Assembly: GCA_031772625.1 (NCBI GenBank)
Contig: CM062815.1
Coordinates: 917,568,979 to 917,632,978, forward strand
Length of the DNA: 64,000 nt
From: Pinus tabuliformis
Taxonomy: Eukaryota > Streptophyta > Pinopsida > Pinales > Pinaceae
Direction: 5' to 3'
The notes beneath the pieces are model-generated. The model searched no databases. It was not told the DNA's origin and worked only from the letters and a program-made list of their open reading frames with translations. A program made the translations under genes and the position numbers. Shown here piece by piece: positions 35,746 to 48,116 of this stretch; position 1 is the stretch's first letter, and the number at the start of each line of letters is the position of its first letter.

Positions 35746-36757
35746 TGTTATAGACATTTTTGTGCCTTACAGCATGAAGCATGAAATGTCCATAATTACA
35801 GGGATCCAAAGTCCCTAAACATGTTGTTCTTACCCCTAGAGGAACAAGGTCAGCAAACCACAACACTTCAGATCAGTTCTCCACCTGAAAACACTCAAAA
35901 ACAGGCAAATTCAGGATCATGTCAGCTGCCCCATTGAGCATCTGCACTGAATGTCAACTGTCCCACTCTGTACCTGCGCTGAATGTCAAAAGTACTGAAG
36001 GCTACCTGCGCTGGGCGAGATTGGCCAAGTGGCACAGTCATTCTGCAAGGTGTCAGATGCCCAGGAAGCTTCCAAAAGACACTTGGATCAGCAAATTCGC
36101 CCTATGATGAGTAAGAGGTCCTTAAACTCCAAGTGGAAGCTAGGAATTTTGTGCAAAGTAAGGAAGTGCTGTTGGTTTGAGTTTAGAACTATTGGGTGAT
36201 TGCTTTGAAGGAGGTGAAGAGGAGATTTCTTGCTGCTGGGAGGTGTTGCTGGATTGGGCCTCTATGGTTGTAACACTCTCAGAACTTTACTTCTTCCATT
36301 AATAAAGCATTTGAGGTTCTTCTATATACATGTGTTTCAATGATGTATTGTTGTACTTGTGTATTTGATTTATTCTAATCCTTGAATCAGTTATGAATGT
36401 ATGCTTCTTGTAGTTTCCCTCTCTTGCCTTTTTGCAGGATCTTTGTGTAGCTGGGCCAGTGAAAGAGCAAGGAGCTGGTCAGGTGAATGTATGCTTCTTG
36501 TAGTTTCCCTCTCTTTCCTTTTTGCAAGATCTTTGTGTAGCTGGGCCAGTGAAAGAGCAAGGAGCTGGGAGCAAGCAGCAAGGAGAGAAGACTGGATCAA
36601 CAATAGCGAAAGACATCGGTTGGTGGATCTCTTTCTCCTCTCTTTACTTTCATAAAGAAGAAATCTTAAATAGCTTTGCTTTCTGTTGTTGCTGAGGTAC
36701 TATCACCCTTAGAGTAGGGATAGGGTCATTCCGTGTCGGATACTTTTCCCCACAACA
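35746..36757 (+). mobile_element. Composite: second LTR
   Basis: Same family. It lacks a ~170-bp TATA-containing segment (joined at GAAGCTAGG/AATTTTG, about 36144). It has gained a tandem duplication of ~85 bp around TTCTTGTAGTTTCCCTCTCT (36400-36570). Loss of the TATA region makes it unlikely to work as a promoter. Confidence 0.88.
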
Positions 36758-36759
36758 AA

Positions 36760-36778
36760 TTGGCGACTCCGCTGGGGA
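36760..36778 (+). other. Primer-binding site after second LTR
   Basis: TTGGCGACTCCGCTGGGGA follows the LTR end CACAACA. Only about 27 more bases of leader remain before the inverted D sequence begins near 36806. Confidence 0.8.
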
Positions 36779-36805
36779 TCGAACCCAGAATCTCTGGTTT
36801 CGTAG

Positions 36806-36910
36806 ACCTTGTTCCTCTAGGGGTAAGAACAACATGTTTAGGGACTTTGGATCCCTGTAATTATGGACATTACATGCTTCATGCTGTAAGGCACAAAAAT
36901 GTCTATAACA
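36806..36910 (-). mobile_element. Element D: first 105 bases of 3' LTR, inverted
   Basis: The minus strand from 36910 reads TGTTATAGACATTTTTG and stops at AGAGGAACAAGGT. The polypurine tract lies to its right (GCCCCCTAAA on plus). The rest of the LTR is missing at the junction. Confidence 0.88.
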
Positions 36911-39529
36911 GTTGCCCCCTAAAGTATGAGGTCGTTTATCGGGTGAAATGCTTTATCCAGAGGATCCGAAGTTCATTCAAGCGCTGAGAGGTGTCCTGTA
37001 ATAAAATACAATACAATACATTATTTTTCATTCTGTTTTCATGATCTAGCTGAGGCGGGCATTCCCATGCTCAGCTTTATAAATACATTTTGGTACATAG
37101 AACAGACGATCGTCTGATGGTAGACTGATAATTCTCTGCTGAAATTATCATCCTTTGAATAGGATGATCATCTGCTGCAATGATGTACATGAAAAATGTT
37201 TTTATATTTCCTGAATATATATCGTAGCCCGGATGGATGAAACTAGATCCGGGGTCTTCAAACTTGTTCGATCTTCACTCTAAGTACAAGTCGATCCATG
37301 TGAGAATTGCGCTAAAGTCGAACATGGAAAGACATCGCTTGATTACCGGTCAATGATGAAAACCGTTAACAAGCGCGAGAGGAATCACTGATAATGATAA
37401 TGACCCTCAAGGTACTGCAGTACAATTCATGTGGCGTGAATAAAGGACTTGGCATCGAACGCCACGCAAAATCTTCTGGTCGAAGGTCATTGATGTATAC
37501 CTGTCGCCGGAAGTGAGAAACTTGCCATTGAGGCATGCAAGCTTCGAAGTACTGAAGGGGTTGTTCCTAGATCAACTTCTTGGATAATGAGCTGAAGTCG
37601 ACAAGAAGCGATCCGTCACAGGAGGGCCTTAATGAATCCCACATCAATGACACGGAATAGAGCTAATGATTTAGTGGAGGTGAAAACAAACTGTGACATA
37701 TGATTCAGGGTGGCGATCATGGACGGATGAAGGATAATGTATGGTAGTGGATGGGACACGGTTGACACTTTCTGAATGACCTCTCTTGAACATATAACGA
37801 CACTGATGCGATGGATCGGTAGCATTACCCCAAATGTGGATGGTTTGGCGAGGACCATGGTGATGAGACCGGTGAATGAAACAACCCAACCCGATGTGGT
37901 ACGGAGGAAAAGTGTCATGTTCAAGAGCGACTTGCTACCATTAAAGCTTTGAGGTTCTCCCAATTTTTCCCCAGTCATTTCTGACCAATACCTCTTTATT
38001 TTTGTCAAGCTTGAGGAGGATAACATATGCTTGTTCTATAACCTGCCCTTCGGGCAAGCCCATCGCTATGTTTTAACGAGCCTAGCGACAGGGAAACTCG
38101 TTCTCGTCTAAAGACAAGTTTGTCGCTATTTAATCATTTTAACGAGTCTAACGACAAGGAAAACTCGGTCCTTTTCATTTTTAGAGAGTCTGAAAAGGTA
38201 CATAAAGTTAACTCCAAAATTCCTTTTTCGTCATCTAATCCCTTAAGTCCGGAAAAGTATAAAATGATACAGAAGGGATGGGTGTTCGGTACTTTTAATG
38301 AGCCGAACAAAACAAGCGCTCGATCTTTTTGTGTAATAATCCCTCAGGTCCAAAAAGATTAAAATCTAAAGGAGGGATAGCTCTTCCGGTCCCTTTAACG
38401 AGCTGGAAGGCCGAAACTCGGCAAACTATTCATATTTTACGAGTCAGAAAAGAGCTCAAAGAAGACTCGTCTTTTTAGGAACGAGTGATAAACAGGGATA
38501 GCAACTAATTCCAGGTACAGGTTGGAATTTTCCAATCACAGCAGTGTCACAAGGATGGCTAGGTGAAATCACTCTTCGCAGCTGTTCCTCAAAATGGGTA
38601 AACAATCATATGGGGGTGAACGATCGGCCAAATGACGGTGGAGGTGGTCGATAAACACGACCAAGGCTTTTAAGGCTGATAAAATTACAATCACAAAGGT
38701 TATTTACCGGGATAGGTTCTTTTTTTAGATAAAAATGAGCTTAAACTCTGGAGGGAACATTGCTCACTACTTTTATTTATTTTTTAACGAGCATGAAGAC
38801 CACGTTAAAACTGCTCAGATCTTGCGTTTATTTTTTAACGAGCATGAACTTTATGCTAAAACTGCTCGATATACCAGTCATAAAATAATAATGTCTCCTG
38901 AAAGATTCCATTTTTTATAGAGCTTGCGCCTTACCAAAGCTATGCTCTATATTTGGCAAGTTTTGACTTTTGCCCCATAGACTTTTTTCATGCAAGGTCG
39001 GAATCGGCTAATCCTACGAGTTTAAAGGGTTAGACCTACAGGTTTAAAGGGAGGACCTAAAAATTTAAAAAATAAATAGCCGTCCCTCGCTCACACTCCA
39101 AAAGATTGCATGCCCCCAGGTATAAAGTAGGATTTCAAGGCTGCCCCTACTTATCCGATAAAACATTTGTTTTAAAGGGTGAGGCTTGCCTCTTTCTTAT
39201 TACCCAAAGACGGTTCTATTTGGTGCCGCAAATCAATCTCTTTCTTCGGCACTGTCTCCCATAGTAGACAATGGTGAATGACTAAAACTCATCAAACACA
39301 TAACTTTGACAAAAGAATCCTATTCTAGAACAACCCCTCTTCAAACCGCGGACGGGGTACGGACTAGTCATATTCTTCCACGGAAATTATACCTTATACC
39401 TAGGGTTTCTTCTGCCCGAATCAGACCAGGATGCATGCCCCCTTGGTTCCAGTCCCATCTTTCCGAATCACTCGCACTCATCGGGAAGGAGGACTGGGGG
39501 TGGAGAAATTTCTTGAGTGAATAGACCAT
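36911..39529 (-). other. Element D 3' non-coding tail with hairpin array, inverted
   Basis: Inverted counterpart of 53438-55993. The hairpin array lies around 38040-38960, with the same stems and loops as E. A 136-codon frame (37616-38026) has open equivalents in E and in the tail copy at 59735, and one of equal length in C. No domain is recognised. Confidence 0.75.
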
Positions 39530-40085
39530 TCAGGGTTGGTATTTGACTATTTGCAATGCGTGATCCCGAAATGAAAGTTGGTCTACGAGCTTGACCACCC
39601 TTCCTTCGTGTGGAAAACACATTACTCTAAAGAGTGAGGAGACTATCGCTCCCATGCAATAAATATAGTCTCGTCCAAGGAGTAGGTTATAATCCAAGGG
39701 TCCTTGGACGACCATCACGTTCATTTGAACGGTCTTCCCTTTCAATGTAACAGGCACATTGGGGAGGATCCCTAATGGTCGACTGGTTCCTTTATCAAAA
39801 CCCGAGAGATTCCTTATCTTAGGTAAAAGCGCTGGGGAACCCAGTGCTTTCCAAGCAACAGAGGAAAGGATACTCACAGATGCCCCTTCATCAATGATAG
39901 TGCCAGCCATAATCATTCTATAGATCTGGACAATGATTCTGAATGGTATACTGGCTGGCAACCGGGGTCTGCCTAGTTGATTCCAATCAAAGGATACAAC
40001 CAAGTTGCTTGGTGGTGGGACCGAATATACGGCCGAGTGTGACCCTGATTAAGTTCCTTCCTGCGATAAAGGAATGGGCGCATTG
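39530..40085 (-). pseudogene. Element D protease part of gag-pro, cut by element C
   Basis: The minus frame carries FDWNQLGRPRLPASIPFRI, the DEGASVSIL active-site segment and YNLLLGRDYIYCMG, as in E. It shifts frame near its end (after DQLSF) compared with E. Its upstream half lies at 48117-49089, on the other side of element C. The reading breaks exactly at CAATG, the TSD of C. Confidence 0.85.
40081..40085. repeat. Target-site duplication CATTG of element C, left copy
   Basis: CATTG precedes TGTTATAGACAATT and recurs at 48112-48116. Confidence 0.92.
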
Positions 40086-41139
40086 TGTTATAGACAATTT
40101 TGTGCCTTGCAGCATAAGACATGAATTGTCAATAATCCAAGGGATCCAAAGTCCCTAAACATGATGTTCCTACCCCTAGAGGAACAAGGTCAGCAAGCCA
40201 ACAGCTCTCAGATCAGTTCTCCACCTGAAAGCACTAAAAAACAAGCAATCCTGAAATCAAAGCAGGTGCTCCACTAGGCTTCTGCGCTGAAACTCAGTTT
40301 CTCCATGGTGTACCTGCGTTGCAAAGCAAGTGGAACAAAGGCCACCTGCGCTGAGCGAGATGGGACAAGTGGCACAATGAGTCATTGCTCTGGAATCTTC
40401 CAAAAATGACACTTGGATTAGGGATTTCGCCTTGTGATGAGTCAGAGGCTCTGTTTCTCCAAGTGGAAGCAAGGTTCTCCAAGTGGACTCAAGAACTGAA
40501 GATCAACTAAAGAGAGAGAGGACACAAGGCAGCTACACATCAGTTGCAAGCTGACTCATCCTTTCTCAATTCATCTATATATTGAGCTCTCTCCTATGAG
40601 CTCAGGGGGCTGGAATTTTGTGCAAAGTAATGATATGTTGTTGGTTTCACTATAGAGCTATTGGGTGATTGCTTGAAGGAGGTGAAGAGGATAAATTCTT
40701 TCTGCTGGGAGGTGTTGCTGGATTGGGGCCTTCAATGGTTGTAACACTCTCATAACTTTACTTCTTCTATTAATAAAAGCTATTGAGGTTCTTCTATATG
40801 CACTTGTTTCAATGATATGTTGTGATAATTGTATATTTGATTTATGCTAATCCTTGAATCAGTTATGATTGCATGCTTCTTGTAGTTCCCTTCTTGGTTA
40901 TTTTGCAGGATCTCATTGTAGCTGGGCCAGCAAAAGAGCAAGGAGCTGGGAGCAAGCAAGCAAAGAGAAGAGTTTGGATTCGACATTAAGCGCAAGGCAA
41001 TGGTTAGTGCATTTCTTCATTCTCTCTTGCTTTCATAAAGAAGTAAACCTTAAGTAGTTTTCTTTACAGTTGTTGCTGAGGTACTATCACCCTTAGAGTG
41101 GGATAGGGTCATCCGAGTTGGATACTTTTCCCTACAACA
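40086..41139 (+). mobile_element. Element C 5' LTR
   Basis: TGTTATAGAC...CCCTACAACA. Terminal hairpin GACAATT (40093-40099)/AATTGTC (40124-40130). TATA-like TCTATATATTGAG near 40574, AATAAA at 40772-40777, exon-like 94-nt block at 40909-41002 between TTTTGCAG and GTTAGTGC. Confidence 0.93.
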
Positions 41140-41142
41140 AAC

Positions 41143-41160
41143 TGGCGACTCCACTGGGGA
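41143..41160 (+). other. Element C primer-binding site
   Basis: TGGCGACTCCACTGGGGA begins four bases after the LTR end, identical to element A's site. Confidence 0.85.
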
Positions 41161-42845
41161 CCGTATCTATTTGATTGGTTGTAGTATTTTGCTATTCATT
41201 TCCTGAACAAAAGAGTACCAAATCAAAAAGCTTTTGACTATATCAAAAGCGAAGTAGAGGGCAGCTACTCTAGCTCATTTCTGATCATGTTCATGATTTG
41301 AAGAGCTGATCTACAAGGATCCTTGTAAGCTCTTAGTGATAGATTTTCACCTTCCTTGTCATCCCTTAGCATGTGCTTGACTGATAGCTTCTGATTTGAG
41401 CAAAAACTATGAATTTTTGAGAAAATTGTGACCCGGAAACTGTGAAAACGAAACTTTCGTTTTCCAAAGCAGGTAGTACACAGGCTACCTGCTTTGCAAC
41501 GCAGGTCCCGAAGGGGCTACCTGCGCTGAGAGCCAGATTGGCTGTGCAGCACCTGCGTTGGCCCAATTTTTCCTAGTGCAGTTGGGGTTTCCTCCCTTTT
41601 TCCTGCCTGTTTTCACTATAGTTTTTGCAGCCAGTTACCAGTCTTGCACCTATCTGAAACCAACCTTACTTGCCATCATTCCGCCTCTGTTATATAGCGA
41701 AATTGTACTTGTTCTTTTGTATTTCTTACGTCATTTACAATTTCCCATAACGAAAGTGAACTAGTCTTGTTTTTGGCCTCTTAGATCTGAACCTGTGTTA
41801 GGCATTTTGCTGGTCTAAAGAGTTAGCTTGTTTGCTGTCCATAGCTGATTAGTCTTTTCACTTTTGTCATTATGGTTTGATTTCATGTATTTCCAGTGAT
41901 TAAACAAGTAAATCTTAAGGTGTCTTTCGATTTTGGACTAGCTTGTTTACTTTCGCTTTAAATCGAAATCAAAGTTATATAACAACTTTCTTTTTGTAGC
42001 ATATCAACATTAAGAAAGGGAAAAGAAAATACATGCATTGTGCATTTTGCATTTGACTGCTTGCATGACGATTTAGGAAATTTTGCATTAGTGTGTGCTC
42101 TATGATCTGTGAGAAAAGATTTGCCTTTCCTCTACCTCAGTAGTTAAGATTTTCAAAGTTGAAAGATTGAAAAGTTTGCTTCTCATCTTAGACTGCATTC
42201 AGGAATTTGTTACATACATCTCGTGGTGATCCTTAAAGGCAAACTACTAAGCAAGATCAACATTAAAATAAATTCAATTTACATAACAACGCTTTGTAAC
42301 ATAACGCAAACATATAGAGGTCTAGGTAGAAACGTGTTCCGGCGTCGTTAAACTTAGTGACTGTCGATCTCTACGAAGGTGGGTGATTCCTCCTGAGAGT
42401 CAGTGGCACTAATACGGACTTGTGCTCCCACGTACCGTCGCGTATATATTGGGAGACCCCTATAGGAATAAAGCCTTTATCCATAGGAAGCCGTGTCGGC
42501 CGCCCTACTGATCACAATGCAGTGAACATAGCATTCACGAAGATTGACCACACGTACCGTAAAACGTATTCCGTGGTTTTGCGAAAGGTTTGGCACACCC
42601 TCTGCCTAGAACTCCAGAGCAATTTCTTTTGGCCTTTTTCAAACTCTATAACTGAAAAAGTCCAACCGAGCATTTGTCACTTCGGGCTCGTTAATACATT
42701 GAAGGAGACTAGAGTCATCTTTAGCTTTTTCTCGACTCTTAAAACATGAAAAAGCAAAGTTGTGTCTAAAGCGTCGTCAATAAAATTTATTTTAATCGGA
42801 ACATAATCACCTATTATTCCCACGTTGATCTTTCAGTTGAAAAGT
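41161..42845 (+). other. Element C leader with hairpins and conserved block
   Basis: A perfect 11-bp hairpin AAAGCAGGTAG/CTACCTGCTTT lies at 41466-41495. The block conserved with A, D and E is near 42310-42600. Hairpins follow: CTTTTTCA/TGAAAAAG (42634-42660) and GCTTTTTC/GAAAAAGC (42724-42755), with GGCTCGTTAA in between. No convincing upstream gene. Confidence 0.7.
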
Positions 42846-44438
42846 ATGGAGCCCACCAACCAAGGAAGTCACCTTAGTGGAAGTCCCAATCCCTTCTCCT
42901 CTTGGGGAGATGTTGGTGCGCCTCATATGGCCACATTGTCACTTCCAGGATTGACAATTGGCCTACCTGTATGGCTCTTTTCAACTAATGTAGTTCAAAT
43001 CGCCACCAATCCTGAGCAGTCGAATCAACAGTTAGACCAGTCTAGAGCTACCCACCAGCCTTCCACTTCTTACAATTCTTCCTCTGATCCTTCATCTTCG
43101 CAAGGTAGAGCCGACAAAAGTCAGCCTCCCAAGGAGAAGAAGGAAAAGAAGAAGAAAGAAAAGAAGAAGAAGGGGCCTATGGCGAAGGCGACTGGGGGCA
43201 AGCAAAAGACATCTGACAAAAATCCACACACTGCACCGACCGAGCCTAAATCGCCATGTGTCATTTGCAAAGGGACCCACTTCCACCGTGATTGTCCTTG
43301 TATTCCCCGGATACTAAGGGACTGGTCCCCCAGGTTGCACAATCCAGTAGCATCAACCTCTGGTAGTCATGTTGATTGCAGTCCATCAACTAGCAAGAGT
43401 GAAGGACGAAAAGGGAGACCAAGATCACCCTGTATGTTGTGTGAAGGTGATCACGCCATGCACCGATGTCCATTCTTAGATGAGGCGAAGAGAGTTTTGG
43501 AAGATCGTCCGGTATCACCGTTACGACTTCCTCCTGGATACCAAAAACTCGTGCCTAATCCCTCGATAGTTGAAAATCCAGCTGGCCCGCTCAAGTGATC
43601 AGCTGAAGTGTCTGTCATTGAGAATGAACCAACTGAATCCAGACCAGACGAAAGTCTAAAGGTCAATACGGCAGTTGACCCAGTTCTTCCTTCAGAGGTT
43701 TCATCCTCAAATGACTCCGTCATTGAAGATCCATCTTCCAATGACACCCTCACTGAAGAGGATAAGGATGACACCGTCCATATTCTTTTCATCAACACAG
43801 ACTCTGATGAGAATCAGGGCAATGCGCCCATTCCTTTATCGCAGGAAGGAACATCGTCAGGGTCGTATCCGGCCGTGTATTTGGTCCCACCACCAAGCAA
43901 CCTAGTTGTATCCTTTGATTGGAATCAACTAGGCAGACCCTGGTTACCAGCCAGTATACCATTCAGAATCATTGTCCAGATCTATAGAATGGTAATGGCT
44001 GGAACTATCATTGATGAAGGGGCATCTGTGAGTATCCTTTCCTCTATTTCTTGGAAAGCACTGGGTTCCCCGGCGCTTTTACCTGAGATAAGAAATCTAT
44101 TAGGTTTTGATAAAGGAACCAGTCACCCGTTAGGGATTCTCCCCAATGTTCCAGTTAAATTAAAAGGGAAGATAGTTCATATGAACATCATGGCCGTCCA
44201 GGGACCCTTAGTGTATAACTTACTCCTTGGACGAGACTATATATATTGCATGGAGGCAATAGTGTCCTCACTCTTTAGAGTTATGTGTTTTCAGCACGAA
44301 GGAAGAATGGTCAAGCTCGTAGACCAACTTTCATTTCCAGGATCACGCATCGCAATTAGTCAAATACCATCCCTTAACGGTTTATTCACTCAAGGAATGC
44401 CTCCACCCTCGGTTCTACTTCCCAATGAATGCGAGTGA
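42846..44438 (+). pseudogene. Gag-protease gene of element C with one in-frame TGA
   Basis: The start at 42846 (MEPTNQGS) is chosen by alignment with E, although the frame opens seven codons earlier. Two CX2CX3HX4C knuckles (SPCVICKGTHFHRDCPC; SPCMLCEGDHAMHRCPF) follow the hydrophobic N-terminus and a Lys-rich linker. The stop TGA at 43596-43598 replaces the TGG of D and E. The same frame reopens and runs to 44438 with FDWNQLGRPWLPASIPFRI, DEGASVSIL and YNLLLGRDYIYCM. Without the stop it would be about 530 codons, like E. The nonsense change looks like a simple G-to-A mutation. A programmed readthrough between gag and protease is less likely, because relatives have Trp there. Confidence 0.85.
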
Positions 44439-47044
44439 TTCGGAAGAAAGAACTGGGACCCAGGGGGCATGCACCCTGGCCTGCCTTGGGCAGAGGTAAC
44501 CTTGGGTATAAAGTTAATTTCCGCAGAAGAATGGACTAGTCTGTACCCGTCAAAAGAGGGTTGTTCTAGGATAAAGTTCTTTTGTCAAAGTTATGTGAGT
44601 GATACAAAGTTCGCTCCCTTTGTCTAAAAAGTAGGCTCTCCTAAGGAGGAGATCCATTTGTGGCGGCAAGTAGCCACCATCTTTGAAGGCAAGCCTCACC
44701 CATTAAAACATATGTTTTGAAGGATAAGTAGGGGCAGCCTCCAAAGAAAGAGATGAAGTTGCTGCAACAAGTAGTCACCATCCTTAGCAACCTAGTAATA
44801 GACATCGCCGGGAAAAAGAGTTTAGTTTGCGGCAACAAATAAAACCATTTTTCGGATGATAAGAAAGAGGCAGCGCCTCGAAATTATACTTTATACCTGG
44901 GGGCATGCGAACCTTTTGGAATGCAAGCACGGGACGACTATTTATTTTTTAAATTTTTAGGTCCTCCCTTTAAACCTGTAGGTCTAACCCATTAAACTCG
45001 TAGGATTAGCCGTTTCCAGCTTGCATAAAGAAAGGATGGGGGGCAAAAGTTAAAACTTGCCAAATAGGAGCATAGCTTCGTGAGATAAAGCTCCTTAAAA
45101 AATAGCTATCTCACCTGAGGCGTTTCTTGTATTATGACTGGTATAATCGAGCAGTTTTAGCGCATAGTTCATGCTCGTTAAAAAATAAACATAAGTTGTG
45201 AGCAATCTTCCCCTAGAGTTCAAGCTCACTCAGAAAAATGAACCAGTAAATAACCTTGGTAAATGTAACCTTTGACTGCCATATTAAAAAAGGCCCTTGG
45301 TCATGTTTATATGCCATCACCTCCATCCGTTCATTTGGCCAATCGTTCATCTCCATATGATTGTTTACCTTCTTTTGAGGAACAGCTGCGAAGAGTGATT
45401 TCACTAAGCCATCCTTGTGACACTGCCGTGATTGGAATATTCCAACCTGTACCTGGAATCTGCTGCTACCCTATTTATCACTCGTTCCTCAAAAGACGAG
45501 TCTTCTTTGAGCTCTTTTCACTGACTCGTAAAATATGAAAAGTTTGCCGAGTTTTGGCCTTCCAGCTCGATAAAGCGACCGGAAGAGCTATCCCTCCTCT
45601 AGATTTTAATCTTTTTGGACCTGAGGGATTATTGCACAAAACGATCGAGCGCTTGTTTCGTTCGGCTCGTTCAAAGTACCGAAAACTCATCCCTTCTGTA
45701 TTGTTTTATACTTTTTCGGACCTAAGGGATTAGCTGACGAAAAAGGAATTATGGAGTTGAATTTATGTACCTTTTCAGACTCTCTAAAAATGAAAAGGAC
45801 CGAGTTATCCTTGTCGTTAGACTCGTTAAATTTATTAAATAGCGACAAACTTGTCTTTAGACAAGAACGAGTTTCCCTATCGCTAGGCTTGTTAAAACAT
45901 AGCAATGGGCTTGCCCGAAGGGCAGGTTATAGAACAAGCATATGTTATCCTCCTCAAGCTTGACAAAAATAAAGAGGTACTGGTCAGCAATGACTGGGGA
46001 AAAATTGGGAGAACCTCACAGCTTTAATGGTAGCAAGTCGCTCTTGAACATGACACTTTGTCCTCCGTATCACATTGGGTTGGGTTGTTTCATTCACCGG
46101 TCTCATCACCATGGTCCTCGCCACACCATCGATAGTTGGGGTAATGCTACCGATCCATCACATCAGTGTCATTATATGTTCAAGAGATGTTGTTCTGCAA
46201 AGAGTCAACCGTGTCCCATCCACTGCCATACATTGTCCTTCATCCATTTCATGACCGCCACCCTGAATCATACATCACAGTTTGTTTTCACCTCATCACA
46301 ATCACTAGCTCCATTCCGTGTCAATAATGTGGGATTCATTAAGGCCCTCCTTTGACGGATCGCTCCTTGTCGACATTAGCTCATTATCCAAGGAGTTGAT
46401 CTAGGAACACCCCCTTCAGTACTTTGAAGCTTGCATGCCTCAATGGCAAGTTTCTCACTTCCGGCGACAGGTATACATCAATGACCTTCGACCAGAAGAT
46501 TTTGCATGGTGGTCGATGCCAAGTCCTTTATTCCCACCATATGAATTGTACTGCTGTACCTTGAGGGTCATCATCCTTATTGGTGATTCCTCTCGCGCTT
46601 GTTAACGGTTTACATCATTGACCGGTAATCAAGCGATGTCTTTCCATGTTCGACTTCAAGAAATTCTCACATGGATCGACTTGTACATCGAGTGAAGATC
46701 GGAAGAGATTGAAGACCCCGGATCTAGTTTCATCCATCCGGGTTGCGATATATATTCTGGATATAAAGACATTTGATATGTACATCATTGCAGCAGATGA
46801 TCATCCTTCTCAAAGGATGATAATTTCAGCAGAGAATTATCAGTCTACCATCAGACGATCGTCTGTTCTATGTACCAAAATGAATTTATAAAGCTAAGCA
46901 TGGGAATGCCCGCCTCAGCTAGATCATGAAAAAGTATGAAAAATAATGTATTGTATTGTATCTTATTACAGGACACTTCTCAGCAGATTGAATGAACTTC
47001 GGATCCTCCTAATAAAGCATTTCACCCGATAAACGACCTCATAC
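44439..47044 (+). other. Element C 3' non-coding tail with hairpin array
   Basis: Hairpins cluster around 45100-45930 (e.g. TTCGG...CCGAA, CTTTTTCG...CGAAAAAG and CCTTTTCA...TGAAAAGG types). The frame at 45942-46355 is the counterpart of the 136-codon frame of D and E but switches reading frame midway, arguing against a conserved protein. Otherwise non-coding up to the polypurine tract. Confidence 0.75.
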
Positions 47045-47057
47045 TTTAGGGGGCATC
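47045..47057 (+). other. Element C polypurine tract
   Basis: TTTAGGGGGCATC directly before the 3' LTR. Confidence 0.8.
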
Positions 47058-48111
47058 TGTTATAGACAATTTTGTGCCTTGCAGCATCAGACATGAATTG
47101 TCAATAATCCAAGGGATCCAAAGTCCCTAAACATGATGTTCCTACCCCTAGAGGAACAAGGTCAGCAAGCCAACAGCTCTCAGATCAGTTCTCCACCTGA
47201 AAACACTCAAAAACAAGCAATCCTGAAATCAAAGCAGGTGCTCCACTAGGCTTCTGCGCTGAAACTCAGTTGCTCCATGGTGTACCTGCGTTGCAAAGCA
47301 AGTGGAACAAAGGCCACCTGCGCTGAGCGAGATGGGACAAGTGGCACAATGAGTCATTGCTCTGGAATCTTCCAAAAATGACACTTGGATCAGGGATTTC
47401 GCCTTGTGATGAGTCAGAGGCTCTGTTTCTCCAAGTGGAAGCAAGGTTCTCCAAGTGGACTCAAGAACTGAAGATCAACTGAAGAGAGAGAGGACACAAG
47501 GCAGCTACACATCAGTTGCAAGCTGACTCATCCTTTCTCAATTCATCTATATATTGAGCTCTCTCCTATGAGCTCAGGGGGCTGGAATTTTGTGCAAAGT
47601 AATGATATGCTGTTGGTTTCACTATAGAGCTATTGGGTGATTGCTTGAAGGAGGTGAAGAGGAGAAATTCTTTCTGCTGGGAGGTGTTGCTGGATTGGGG
47701 CCTTCAATGGTTGTAACACTCTCAGAACTTTACTTCTTCTATTAATAAAAGCTATTGAGGTTCTTCTATATGCACTTGTTTCAATGATATGTTGTGATAA
47801 TTGTATATTTGATTTATGCTAATCCTTGAATCAGTTATGATTGCATGCTTCTTGTAGTTCCCTTCTTGGTTATTTTACAGGATCTCATTGTAGCTGGGCC
47901 AGCAAAAGAGCAAGGAGCTAGGAGCAAGCAAGCAAAGAGAAGAGTTTGGATTCGACATTAAGCGCAAGGAAACGGTTAGTGCATTTCTTCATTCTCTCTT
48001 GCTTTCATAAAGAAGTAAGCCTTAAGTAGTTTTCTTTACAGTTGTTGCTGAGGTACTATCACCCTTAGAGTGGGATAGGGTCATCCGAGTCGGATACTTT
48101 TCCCTACAACA
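47058..48111 (+). mobile_element. Element C 3' LTR
   Basis: 1054 bp, same length as the 5' LTR, followed by CATTG. Confidence 0.93.
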
Positions 48112-48116
48112 CATTG

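Larger units (their letters stand above)
40086..48111 (+). mobile_element. Element C: gag-protease-only LTR retrotransposon
   Basis: Complete 8.03 kb element with equal 1054-bp LTRs differing at about 15 positions by eye (~1.4%), TSD CATTG, primer site, leader, gag-pro with one in-frame TGA, and hairpin-rich tail. It sits inside D's gag-pro gene in opposite orientation, so it is younger than the composite. Confidence 0.95.

Noticed and set aside
36401..36655. 84-codon frame with CLFAGSLCSWASERARSW repeated
   Set aside because: Created by a tandem duplication inside the LTR. It does not exist as such in the other LTR copies.
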